64,000 nucleotides of DNA, taken from assembly GCA_013204985.1 (NCBI GenBank), contig JABMLG010000002.1, positions 620,001 through 684,000 of the forward strand, written 5' to 3'. Every line of letters starts with the position of its first letter. Position 1 is the first letter of the stretch. Shown piece after piece: positions 34,362-41,567 of this stretch. The notes beneath the pieces were generated by a model. The model ran no database searches and was not told where the DNA came from. It saw only the letters and a list, made by a program, of their open reading frames with translations. This DNA is from Microbacteriaceae bacterium VKM Ac-2855. GTDB lineage: Bacteria > Actinomycetota > Actinomycetes > Actinomycetales > Microbacteriaceae. A program made the position numbers and the translations under genes.

Positions 34362-35915
34362 ATGAAAACAAGAAGGTCGAGCACAACAATGCAAGATAAT
34401 TCGCCTCTGTCTCAGGATGAGATGTACTCCTCCGCCGGGAATTCGTCCGGTGCGAGTGCGACACGTCGAACGGTCGTGGCCGGCGTGGCCTGGACAGTGC
34501 CCGTCATCGCGCTGGCCGCGGCGACGCCGAGCGCCGCGGCGTCGCTGACGCCGACGATCAGTTTCGCGTCGGTTCCCGGGTCGGTCGGCGGTTGCGCGAC
34601 GTTCGCCGCCGCGACCATTCAGGTGACGATCGATGGAACGGCGGCGGCGCCCGCCGGCACTCCGGTGCTCGTTCAGCTGCCGACCGGTCACGCGTGGGCC
34701 GACGACAACTCCACGACCCCGCGTACCCTCCTGACCGACGGCGCCGGACGAGTCGTTCTCTCGGCGCCCAACGCCATCCGGTCGACGACGACGACCACGG
34801 GAAGTGCCGTCGTCCTGGCGAGCACTCCGACCGTAGCGACGCCCGCCTCCGCGACGTACGTGACGACGAGCGGCGGCGGAACGCTCTACTACACGGCTCC
34901 CGGCAGCCTGACCGCGTCGGCCGCGCCGAACTTCGCAGATATCGTCGAGGCCACCGCGGGGACGAACTACGTGTTCGTCAAGCGCGCGGACAACACCGTC
35001 TGGGAGTGGCCGTACTCCGGCGCCTGGAAGCAGGTCACGGGAACACCGGGGAACACCGTCGACGAGATCCGACGCTCCGAGAGCGGCGATTTCGCGTACT
35101 TCCTCGAGGACGGCGCTCTCTACTACACGCCGACCGCGGGCTCCACGACGCTGAAGCCGGCCGGCACGACCGTCGGTCCCGCGAATCAGCTGCCGGCCCC
35201 GACCGACATTCTCGACATCGCCGCGGGAACCAACTGGGTGTGGGCGTACCAGCAGGGTGACGGCAACCTTTACGGCTGGAGCTGGGCCGACTCCAAGTGG
35301 TACCGCTGGACACACCCCGATGTGTCGAGCATCGACGCCGTCTACGAGATGGTGGGCACGAACTACGGCGAGATCCTCACCGGCGGTGAGATGTACTTCA
35401 CCCCCGCCGGTTACCCGAGCGACGGTGGCGGAACGGGTGGGTACTCCCTCGTCAAGGCCGCCGGACTCACCGACATCGTCGAGCTCGCGGCAGGCTACTC
35501 CCGCACCTTCGCACGGACCGCGTCCGGTGAGTGGTGGCGCTGGGATTACTCGAACGCCGGCGGAACCTGGACGGAGATCACGGGCACCCCCGGCAACCAG
35601 GTCGACCACGTCTACGTCAGCGACGGCACCAGCTACGGCGTTGCTCTCAGCGGCGGAAAGGCGTATTACTCCGGAGTGGCGGCGACGTCGTACCAGATCG
35701 GTACGTTGTCGAACATCACGAGCATCCGCGTCGGCAAGAACGCCGGCTACACCTACGCGCTGACGGCCGATGGGTCCTGGTACTCGTGGGACTACGGAAC
35801 CCCGGACTGGAAGCCCATCGTCGCTACCCCGTCGCCGGTTTTCACGAGCGTCGGCATCTACAACAACACCAACTGGGGATTCGCCATCGCCAACGCGTTG
35901 ACCTGCACCATCTGA
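34362..35915 (+). CDS. Tat-exported protein with four ~87-residue W-rich repeats
   Basis: 517 residues, no family recognised. Residues 34-60 are a twin-arginine-type signal (TRRTVVAGVAW, ending P-S-A-A-A). An Ig-like domain (60-185) follows. Four repeats then start near residues 192, 281, 369 and 452, each with (T/A)DI(V/L)-x(3)-AG-x(20)-W-x-W followed by GTNYG/GTSYG. The pattern resembles RCC1-like or tectonin-like propeller repeats. It should be secreted or surface-bound. An ATG at 34389 is an alternative start with AGAAGG 13 bases away. Confidence 0.75.
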   Translation: MKTRRSSTTMQDNSPLSQDEMYSSAGNSSGASATRRTVVAGVAWTVPVIALAAATPSAAASLTPTISFASVPGSVGGCATFAAATIQVTIDGTAAAPAGTPVLVQLPTGHAWADDNSTTPRTLLTDGAGRVVLSAPNAIRSTTTTTGSAVVLASTPTVATPASATYVTTSGGGTLYYTAPGSLTASAAPNFADIVEATAGTNYVFVKRADNTVWEWPYSGAWKQVTGTPGNTVDEIRRSESGDFAYFLEDGALYYTPTAGSTTLKPAGTTVGPANQLPAPTDILDIAAGTNWVWAYQQGDGNLYGWSWADSKWYRWTHPDVSSIDAVYEMVGTNYGEILTGGEMYFTPAGYPSDGGGTGGYSLVKAAGLTDIVELAAGYSRTFARTASGEWWRWDYSNAGGTWTEITGTPGNQVDHVYVSDGTSYGVALSGGKAYYSGVAATSYQIGTLSNITSIRVGKNAGYTYALTADGSWYSWDYGTPDWKPIVATPSPVFTSVGIYNNTNWGFAIANALTCTI

Positions 35916-35950
35916 CCCGTCTCGCTGACCCGTCTCGCTGACCCGTCTCG
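35912..35950. repeat. Three perfect 13-bp tandem repeats at the stop codon
   Basis: CTGACCCGTCTCG is repeated three times without change at 35912, 35925 and 35938. The first copy contains the TGA of the secreted repeat protein. Confidence 0.9.
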
Positions 35951-35975
35951 CGGGCGTCGCCGAAACGACGCCCGC
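35950..35975 (+). terminator. Terminator hairpin of the secreted protein gene
   Basis: Perfect 10-bp arms GCGGGCGTCG/CGACGCCCGC with loop CCGAAA, directly after the 13-bp repeats. No T tract. Confidence 0.7.
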
Positions 35976-36101
35976 GACACTCCGCCTCCTCGAAAGACCG
36001 GCGCGGCGGTGAATCACCCGGCGTGGTCGTAGCGCGTTCGCAACGAGCGCTTCGTCAGCGGATGCGTTGCGGCGGCTCCGCCCAGCACCTACCGTGACGA
36101 C

Positions 36102-36503
36102 ATGGCCGCTCCCGTTCCGTACCTGCACTTCCCCGGCGTCGCATCCGCGGCCCTGGGCGACTACCGCGACATCTTCGGTGGCGAGCTGACTCTGCACACG
36201 TTCGCGCAGTTCCAGCGCGACGACGGGGACCCGGACTTCATCGCCCACGGCGAGCTCCGCGGGCCGGTCGATCTCTACGCCGCCGACGCCGTCGGCGGCG
36301 AGACGGCGACGCGGATGGAGGGGGTGCTGCTCGCTCTCCTCGGGGCGGCCGACGCCGCGACGTCGCGGGAGTGGTTCGAGGCGCTCGCCGCGGGCGGGAC
36401 CGTTATCGACGCCCTGCAGCAGCGGCCGTGGGGTGACTTCGACGGCCAGGTGCGCGACCGGTACGGAATCAGCTGGCTGATCGGCTTCCAGGCCGAGAGC
36501 TGA
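36102..36503 (+). CDS. PhnB-like VOC family protein
   Basis: 133 residues. The pattern VPYLHFPGVASAALGDYRDIF, then GGELTLHTFAQF and G-D-F-D-G-Q-V-R-D-R-Y-G-I-S-W belongs to PhnB/3-demethylubiquinone-like glyoxalase folds. The ligand and reaction are unknown. Single gene with no operon partners; the chromosomal neighbour on the other side of the next gene is the integrated element. Confidence 0.85.
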   Translation: MAAPVPYLHFPGVASAALGDYRDIFGGELTLHTFAQFQRDDGDPDFIAHGELRGPVDLYAADAVGGETATRMEGVLLALLGAADAATSREWFEALAAGGTVIDALQQRPWGDFDGQVRDRYGISWLIGFQAES

Positions 36504-36535
36504 CGCTCGGGGCGAGCTCGCCGCCCACGTCGACG

Positions 36536-36937
36536 CTAGGCGATGGGCGCAGCGGCGCGCTCGGCGTCGCTGCGGAGGATGCAGAACTCGTTCCCCTCCG
36601 GATCCGCCAGCACGACCCAACCGGACCCGTCGGGCCGGCGGAGATCGTGGATCGCCGTTGCTCCGAGCGAGAGCACGCGCTCGACCTCTTCGTCGCGCGT
36701 CGTACCCGGGCGCGGCTTGAGATCGAGGTGCAGGCGATTCTTCAGCTGCTTGGCCTCCGGCACCTCGATGAAGAGGAGGCGAGTGGCACCATCGCTCGAG
36801 AAGATCATGCACTCGTCGTCGCCGGCGACGTTCGGGTCCTCCGAGTCCTCCGCGAAGCCGAGGACTTCGGCCCAGAAGATCGACTGGCTCAGCGCATCGC
36901 GGCTGTCGAACGTCGTGTGCGAGATCTGCAGGCTCAT
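36536..36937 (-). CDS. VOC (glyoxalase-like) family protein
   Basis: 133 residues. LQISHTTFDSRD, FWAEVLGF, and DPEGNEFCIL follow the VOC betaalphabetabetabeta pattern, with His at residue 7 and Glu in the last motif as possible metal ligands. Enzymatic role unknown. It converges on the preceding VOC gene. It is the last chromosomal gene before the attL site at 37090. Confidence 0.88.
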   Translation of the reverse strand: MSLQISHTTFDSRDALSQSIFWAEVLGFAEDSEDPNVAGDDECMIFSSDGATRLLFIEVPEAKQLKNRLHLDLKPRPGTTRDEEVERVLSLGATAIHDLRRPDGSGWVVLADPEGNEFCILRSDAERAAAPIA

Positions 36938-37039
36938 CCCTGGATCGTACGTCCATCGGTCTGGCGCCGGGCGGCGGAGGATCGGCGGCAGGAGTCGGCT
37001 GCCCCGGTACGTGCGCGGCTCTTCGAAAAGCCTCTGAAC

Positions 37040-37085
37040 GACGAAAGCCCGGCGACCACGCGATCCGCGTGATTCCGGGCCTTTC
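37040..37085. terminator. Hairpin left of attL, probably the original tRNA terminator
   Basis: GCCCGG/CCGGGC with inner CACGC/GCGTG arms, read leftward as GGGC followed by TTTCG. On the minus strand it would follow the tRNA-Arg 3' end if the element were absent. Insertion has moved it 13 kb from the tRNA. Confidence 0.6.
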
Positions 37086-37089
37086 GGGC

Positions 37090-37136
37090 TGGTGCCCCCA
37101 GTAGGATTCGAACCTACGCCCCTGCCTCCGGAGGGC
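37090..37136. other. attL: duplicated 3' half of tRNA-Arg
   Basis: 47 bp identical to 50135-50181. It includes the encoded CCA, acceptor 3' strand, T arm and the 3' half of the anticodon arm, but lacks the 5' half of the tRNA, so it is an integration remnant and not a tRNA gene. Confidence 0.93.
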
Positions 37137-37227
37137 GATTTAGGCCCGCTAGGTCGCTTGACGTCGAGGCCGGATCCGCGAGATTACGGCCATCTTGGGG
37201 CCTCCTCGATTACTCGGATTCGCTTGA

Positions 37228-37259
37228 GTTCGCGGGAAGTGTTGCCATTCTGTTGCCAC
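37228..37259. promoter_or_regulatory. Candidate integrase arm-type site near attL
   Basis: The segment holds AAGTGTTGCCATT and GTTGCCAC. Two TGTTGCCA boxes lie 11 bases apart at 37240 and 37251. A near copy lies inside the integrase end at 50044-50073 in the same orientation. The core of attL is 92 bp away. Confidence 0.6.
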
Positions 37260-37262
37260 AAG

Positions 37263-37556
37263 CTACTTCCCTGTGACGTTCCACTCGTCACCGGGCAGGC
37301 AGTAGCCAACTTCGGTGATGGACGGGAACTGCCACGCCCTGACGGGCACAGAGCAGTCCGGGTCGATCGGGTGCTCGTCTACGACATGGAAGCGTTCGTG
37401 CGCGACGGGGCGGTGCTCGTCACACGCTCGGGTCTCGCGGTGATCGGGGTCCCACGGGTTGCCGATGTATAGGTGCCAGGTCGCGGAGGCGTTGCACTGC
37501 AGCGTGGCGTCCTCGTCCGGGGCGTACTTGCAGCGCTGAACACTACTGATCGGCAT
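37263..37556 (-). CDS. Hypothetical element protein
   Basis: 97 residues, no family recognised. It has three Cys and four His residues (RCKYAPDEDATLQC, then ACDEHRPVAHERFHV), so metal binding is possible. The start ATG at 37556 is chosen because conserved-looking sequence begins there; a GTG at 37571 in the same frame is also possible, and the frame extends to 37688. It is the gene nearest to attL, transcribed toward attL. Confidence 0.6.
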   Translation of the reverse strand: MPISSVQRCKYAPDEDATLQCNASATWHLYIGNPWDPDHRETRACDEHRPVAHERFHVVDEHPIDPDCSVPVRAWQFPSITEVGYCLPGDEWNVTGK

Positions 37557-37669
37557 GAGCGGTTCCACTCGTCCATCGAACCACCCCCTGAACCCGCGCG
37601 CACCGCGATCGGCACAACGGCAGCGGACCGCGATGAGGGTGGGGGGAGGGGTGTCTTCCCGACGCACTC

Positions 37670-37698
37670 TTGTCAATGACAACAACACATGTTAGGGT
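37670..37698 (+). promoter_or_regulatory. Candidate promoter of the HicA-like gene
   Basis: TTGTCA at 37670-37675 and TAGGGT at 37693-37698 with a 17-bp spacer, an unusually good sigma-A-type match for this genome. Transcripts would begin near 37705, inside the longest open frame. Confidence 0.55.
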
Positions 37699-37924
37699 TG
37701 AGGTCACAATTCAAGAGAGGAGGATCGCCATCGATAAGCGCATCAAGACGCTCATCAAAGACCTGGAAGCTCAGGGCTGGGAATGCAAACCGACGAAGTC
37801 GGGATGGATCTGCTACCCGCCCGACATCGCCAAGCAGGGTGTAGCCATACACCGGACACCATCGGATCATCGCTGGTACGCGAACTGCATGAAGTTGCTA
37901 AGAGCCAGCGGATTCCAGGAGTGA
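37670..37924 (+). CDS. HicA-like small protein
   Basis: The part after residue 20 (DKRIKTLIKDLEAQGWECK, then GVAIHRTPSDHRWY and KLLRASGF) resembles the double-stranded-RNA-binding-like HicA fold of mRNA interferase toxins, although the usual S-H-H segment is replaced by S-G-W-I. Coordinates give the longest frame from a TTG. A promoter overlaps that start, and AGGAGG at 37718-37723 lies 6 bases before an ATC at 37730, so the real start may be non-canonical. The next gene (38022) is a probable partner. Confidence 0.6.
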   Translation: MSMTTTHVRVEVTIQERRIAIDKRIKTLIKDLEAQGWECKPTKSGWICYPPDIAKQGVAIHRTPSDHRWYANCMKLLRASGFQE

Positions 37925-37935
37925 GTGGTAGTTGA

Positions 37936-37967
37936 GGGAAGCCGAACTTTGGTCGGTGAGGCTTCCC
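37936..37967 (+). promoter_or_regulatory. Hairpin between the HicA-like and HTH genes
   Basis: GGGAAGCC/GGCTTCCC arms with a 16-base loop, extended by TTG/CAA after one mismatch. It lies in the 97-bp gap of the gene pair and could set their ratio. Confidence 0.5.
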
Positions 37968-38021
37968 CCAACGTCTCCGCCCACGGCGACCCTCCACAAA
38001 TAACAGGAGAGAAGAATTATC

Positions 38022-38507
38022 ATGCCCAGGTGGTCAGCAACCGTCAGCTTCGACACGGCTCGCCCGTTCACCGAGGATGAGGTAGACGACCTGCTCAATG
38101 CGCTCGTAGCCTACGGCGCAGCGATCGGCGTCAGCCGTTCCCTTACGAGCGCAGCAGTATCCCTCACCGTCGACTCGCTCACGCCACTGAGCGCAGTCGA
38201 CACCGCCACAACCATCGTCACCACGACCGCATCGCCGATCGTTGGTGAACTCGTCGTCACCGGCGTCGAGTCCCTGTCCGAAGCTGCACTCGACGCCGAG
38301 CTGCTGACCCCGACGTTCCCAGAGGTCGTTGGTTACGCCGAAATCGCCGAGATGGCTGGCGTGTCCCGTCAGCGGGCGCGGCAGTTCGCGGGCATAGCCG
38401 GATTCCCGGTACCTGTGATAGAAACGACGCAGGGGCCGCTCATGACCAAAGCGGCAGTCGCATCCTGGCTCGCAGCCAGGGCACCGCGAAACCCACGTAC
38501 CGCCTAA
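38022..38507 (+). CDS. HTH protein downstream of the HicA-like gene
   Basis: 161 residues. The N-terminal 90 residues (MPRWSATVSFDTARPFTED) are a beta-rich region of unknown family. The C-terminal part is a MerR/AlpA-like HTH (EIAEMAGVSRQRARQFAGI). An N-terminal fold plus DNA-binding domain downstream of a HicA-like gene is what a HicB-type antitoxin would show, but this is inference. AGGAGA lies 11 bases upstream of the ATG at 38022. Confidence 0.65.
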   Translation: MPRWSATVSFDTARPFTEDEVDDLLNALVAYGAAIGVSRSLTSAAVSLTVDSLTPLSAVDTATTIVTTTASPIVGELVVTGVESLSEAALDAELLTPTFPEVVGYAEIAEMAGVSRQRARQFAGIAGFPVPVIETTQGPLMTKAAVASWLAARAPRNPRTA

Positions 38508-38535
38508 CCTCACCCTCATCTACCACTGAGACTCC

Positions 38536-38565
38536 GAACCCCCGGGCCATGCGGCCCGGGGGTTC
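38536..38565 (+). terminator. Terminator after the HTH gene
   Basis: Perfect 13-bp arms GAACCCCCGGGCC/GGCCCGGGGGTTC with loop ATGC, followed by TCTCTCG. Confidence 0.85.
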
Positions 38566-38600
38566 TCTCGTCATCCCTGAAACTCCGCAACGACGAATAA

Positions 38601-38633
38601 CCCCGCCCGACCGCCGGTTGCGGAGGGGCGGGG
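38601..38633 (-). terminator. Hairpin at the 3' end of the tape-measure gene
   Basis: CCCCGCC/GGCGGGG with an inner CCGC/GCGG stem. On the minus strand it follows the tape-measure stop by 8 bases and is followed by TTATTCG. Confidence 0.7.
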
Positions 38634-38640
38634 CTTGTTG

Positions 38641-41487
38641 TCATCGGGGCGTGATGTTGCCTCTGCCGATACCGAGTGCTGTGAGGGTGCGCCGCATCTT
38701 CTGGTCTGCATCTCTGGTGAGCTGCGTCGGGTCGTAGCTGTAGAAGGTGCCGTTGAGGTTCACAGACGGCGCGACGGTGGTGCTCGAGCTGCTGCTATGG
38801 GTGGTGTAGTGCGCGGGCATGGGTGCGTAGTTGCGCGGGTCGGGGGCGAGGTTCGGCGCTTCCCATGGTCGGCTATAGATGGCACCGCCGTCCGCGAAAC
38901 CGCCCGCGAGGCCCTGGTACAGCGCTCGTCGGAACGCGTAGACGCCTGACTGTCCGCCCATCCTCGCCACGTCTTCCGCGTCCAGAACATGCTCACCGTT
39001 CGACAGGCGGAACAGGCCCGCCTTGTCATCACGCGGCCCGCCGGGGCCGTAGATCGCTCCGCCGTCCGCGCGTCCTGCGGAGTTGCGTGCGTCCGAGTAG
39101 GTGACGACGTTGGTGGTCGTGATATTCACGCCCACCTCTCGCGGGATGGCGTCGATCTTCGCCCGGAGCACGTCGATCGCGTTGACCGCATCGGCGGTGC
39201 GCATGATCGCGTCAACCTCGGCCTTGGACGGGATCTCGTAGACCCGATCCGCGAACTGCTGTGCAGCGTCCGCGTTTCCCGTCAGGGAGGTGATCTGGTC
39301 GATGAGGGTCTGCTTGCCGGCGTTGACGGTGGCGAGGTAGCCGTCCGCGTTGTGGTCGGCGGCGAGCTGCGCTTCGGCGGCGGCTTGTGACTGTGCGGCG
39401 AGGTCGGAGAACATCTTCGCATTCGCGGATCCGGCCTCGGTGGACGTGTCCATGGAGAACGAGTAGCCGTCGAGAGAGCCGTTGGCTTTTTCGTACGCGT
39501 CCTTCTGCTTCTCCACTTCTTCGCTGATCCCGGCGAGTGCGGCTTGGTAGTCGGCGTTCGCGCCAATCGCATCCTGGTTGACGCCGTTGGTCTTGTTGAT
39601 CTGTTCGATGAGCTTCGAGAGCTGATCCTGCAGGTTCTCGACCTCGCCGGCCTGGGCGAGGTAGGCGTCCGCTGCGTCCGTCGCGGATCCGGTGGCCAAC
39701 TCCTGCTCGTTCGCGACGCCTGAGAGCGCTTCGGCGTAGGCGGGCATCAGCTTCGTCAGTTCCTCGGTGGAGACACCCTGCTCTTTCGCCTTGCTCGCGA
39801 GCTGGTCGAACAGGGCAGCGGCCTTGTCCGCCTGCCCGCCCTGCACGAGTGCGGCGAGAGACTGCCCCATCGTGTCGAGCTGGTCCCTGCTCTGCGCGAC
39901 CTGGTCGGTGAACTGTCCGCCGAAGAACCCGTTGATGTTGGATCCGAGGCGTTCCATGCTCGAGTTCAGGTCATCCGCGGTCAGCAGGCGCAGGGCTTCG
40001 CCGTAGCTGTTCACGTCGGCACCGAGGCCCTTGAACAGTGCACCAGTGTTGTCCTTGAGCAGTGCGTTCGTGGTCGCCTCGAGTCCAGCCGCCGCCTTGT
40101 CTCCGGAGGATGCGATCTTGTCCAAGATCACTCCCGCCGTGGCGAGGGCGGCGACGGCACCGACCGCTTTGCCGAGGCCGATTGCGGCACGGGAGGCGCG
40201 CTGCACGCCCGGCGTCATTTCTCCGATCGCTGCGTTGTAGGCCGCGACCCTCGGGACCGCCGTCAGGAACGCGCCCGCCGCGAGAGCGCTAGCAGCGCCT
40301 AGAGCGCCTACAGCGAGCGCTCCGCCCTGCACGGGTCCAGGCATGCCCGAGAACGCGTTGACCGCGTCCGTAGCGGCCTGCGTGAGGAACCGGAGGGTAT
40401 CGTTCGCGGCAGACCCCGATTTGATGAGTGCCGTGTCGACGGACCCGCCGAGAGCGTCGATGTCGCCCTTCAGGTTGTCGAGTTTCATCGCCGCCTGCTC
40501 CGACGCGAACCCGGAGTCGTTGACTTTCTCGGTCCATTCCGCGACTCCCTCGGAGCCCGCCTGATACAGGGCCGTGGCCGCGACGACGGACTCGGCTCCG
40601 AAGATGGTGCCGAGGGATGCGTCGCGCGACGCGCCGTCCATCGTGCGGTACGCGTCGGACAGTTCACCCGCCGCGTTTTCCACGCCGAGGAACGCACCGG
40701 TGCTGAGGTCGTAGAGCTGGATCCCGAGGCGTTCCATTTCCTTCCGTGCCGCCTGAGACGGCGACGTGAGAGCCGAAAGCACCGCCCGGAAGGATGTGCC
40801 CGCCTCCGAGCCCACAACCCCCTGCTGAGCGAACAGCGCCATCACGCCCGTGGTCTCTTCGAGGGAAACGCCCATGCTGTTCGCGATCGGCCCGACGAAC
40901 TTCATGCCCTGCGCGAGGTCATCGACCGAGCCCATCGCCTTCCCTGCGCCCGCGGCGAGGACATCGGCGACGTGGGCCGCGTCGGAACCCTTGAGCTGGA
41001 ACTGTCCCAGCGCCGTCGCGGAGATCTCGGCAGCGCGGGCGACTCCGAGACCGCCAGCGCTGGCGAGATCCAGAGCACCGGTCAGACCACCCGACAGGAT
41101 GTCGGTGGTGGAGACACCCGCCTTCGATAGTTCGTTGATCGCGTTGGCGGCTTCGGTAGCGGAGAACGCAGTGTCGGCACCGGCCTGAATCGCCGCGCCA
41201 CGTAGTGAACCCATCTCCTTCGTGCTTGCGCTCGTGCTGGCCTGCACCTCGCTCATTGCCGCGTCGAACTCAGCGAACTTCGAGATCGCCAGCGCGACGG
41301 TCGCGGTAGCGAAACCACCGATCGCGAGGACGCTGTGACCCAACGTCTCGTAGGCCTGCTTCTGCTGTTCGATGGCAGCGGTGCCGTCCGTCGACACCTC
41401 TCGGGTCTTCTTCTTCATCTGCTCCAAGCCAGCGATGTACTGCTGCGCTTGGAAGACGGCGGTCACCTTGACTGTTCTGTCCGTCAT
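38641..41487 (-). CDS. Phage tail tape-measure protein
   Basis: 948 residues. Residues 70-400 match the TP901-type tape-measure core (FDAAMSEVQASTSASTKEMG, MGSVDDLAQGMKFVGPIANS). Two hydrophobic stretches (about 390-410 and 430-455) and long Ala-rich, coiled-coil-prone regions follow, as in siphophage tape measures. By family knowledge it would set tail length and cross the host envelope. The start is preceded by GAAAGGACC. No tail assembly chaperones or other structural genes adjoin it, and a terminator sits 28 bases before its start. Confidence 0.9.
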   Translation of the reverse strand: MTDRTVKVTAVFQAQQYIAGLEQMKKKTREVSTDGTAAIEQQKQAYETLGHSVLAIGGFATATVALAISKFAEFDAAMSEVQASTSASTKEMGSLRGAAIQAGADTAFSATEAANAINELSKAGVSTTDILSGGLTGALDLASAGGLGVARAAEISATALGQFQLKGSDAAHVADVLAAGAGKAMGSVDDLAQGMKFVGPIANSMGVSLEETTGVMALFAQQGVVGSEAGTSFRAVLSALTSPSQAARKEMERLGIQLYDLSTGAFLGVENAAGELSDAYRTMDGASRDASLGTIFGAESVVAATALYQAGSEGVAEWTEKVNDSGFASEQAAMKLDNLKGDIDALGGSVDTALIKSGSAANDTLRFLTQAATDAVNAFSGMPGPVQGGALAVGALGAASALAAGAFLTAVPRVAAYNAAIGEMTPGVQRASRAAIGLGKAVGAVAALATAGVILDKIASSGDKAAAGLEATTNALLKDNTGALFKGLGADVNSYGEALRLLTADDLNSSMERLGSNINGFFGGQFTDQVAQSRDQLDTMGQSLAALVQGGQADKAAALFDQLASKAKEQGVSTEELTKLMPAYAEALSGVANEQELATGSATDAADAYLAQAGEVENLQDQLSKLIEQINKTNGVNQDAIGANADYQAALAGISEEVEKQKDAYEKANGSLDGYSFSMDTSTEAGSANAKMFSDLAAQSQAAAEAQLAADHNADGYLATVNAGKQTLIDQITSLTGNADAAQQFADRVYEIPSKAEVDAIMRTADAVNAIDVLRAKIDAIPREVGVNITTTNVVTYSDARNSAGRADGGAIYGPGGPRDDKAGLFRLSNGEHVLDAEDVARMGGQSGVYAFRRALYQGLAGGFADGGAIYSRPWEAPNLAPDPRNYAPMPAHYTTHSSSSSTTVAPSVNLNGTFYSYDPTQLTRDADQKMRRTLTALGIGRGNITPR

Positions 41488-41514
41488 GGTCTTGGTCCTT
41501 TCGGGTTAAACGAA

Positions 41515-41543
41515 AAGCCCTGCCGGATGGCCCGGCAGGGCTT
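41515..41543 (-). terminator. Terminator between the prim-pol-like and tape-measure genes
   Basis: Perfect 11-bp arms AAGCCCTGCCG/CGGCAGGGCTT with a 7-base loop. Read leftward it ends with TTTTCG. It leaves only 27 bases before the tape-measure start. Confidence 0.9.
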
Positions 41544-41567
41544 GGTGGTGGTCTTGATAAGTGCGCG

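Noticed and set aside
34245-36956. A 903-residue open frame on the minus strand
   Set aside because: It runs antisense to the secreted repeat protein and VOC genes, has Arg/Gly-rich content without motifs, and is a shadow of GC-rich codon use.
37090-37136. A second tRNA-Arg gene
   Set aside because: Only the 3' half is present and no 5' acceptor strand or D arm follows; it is the att duplication.
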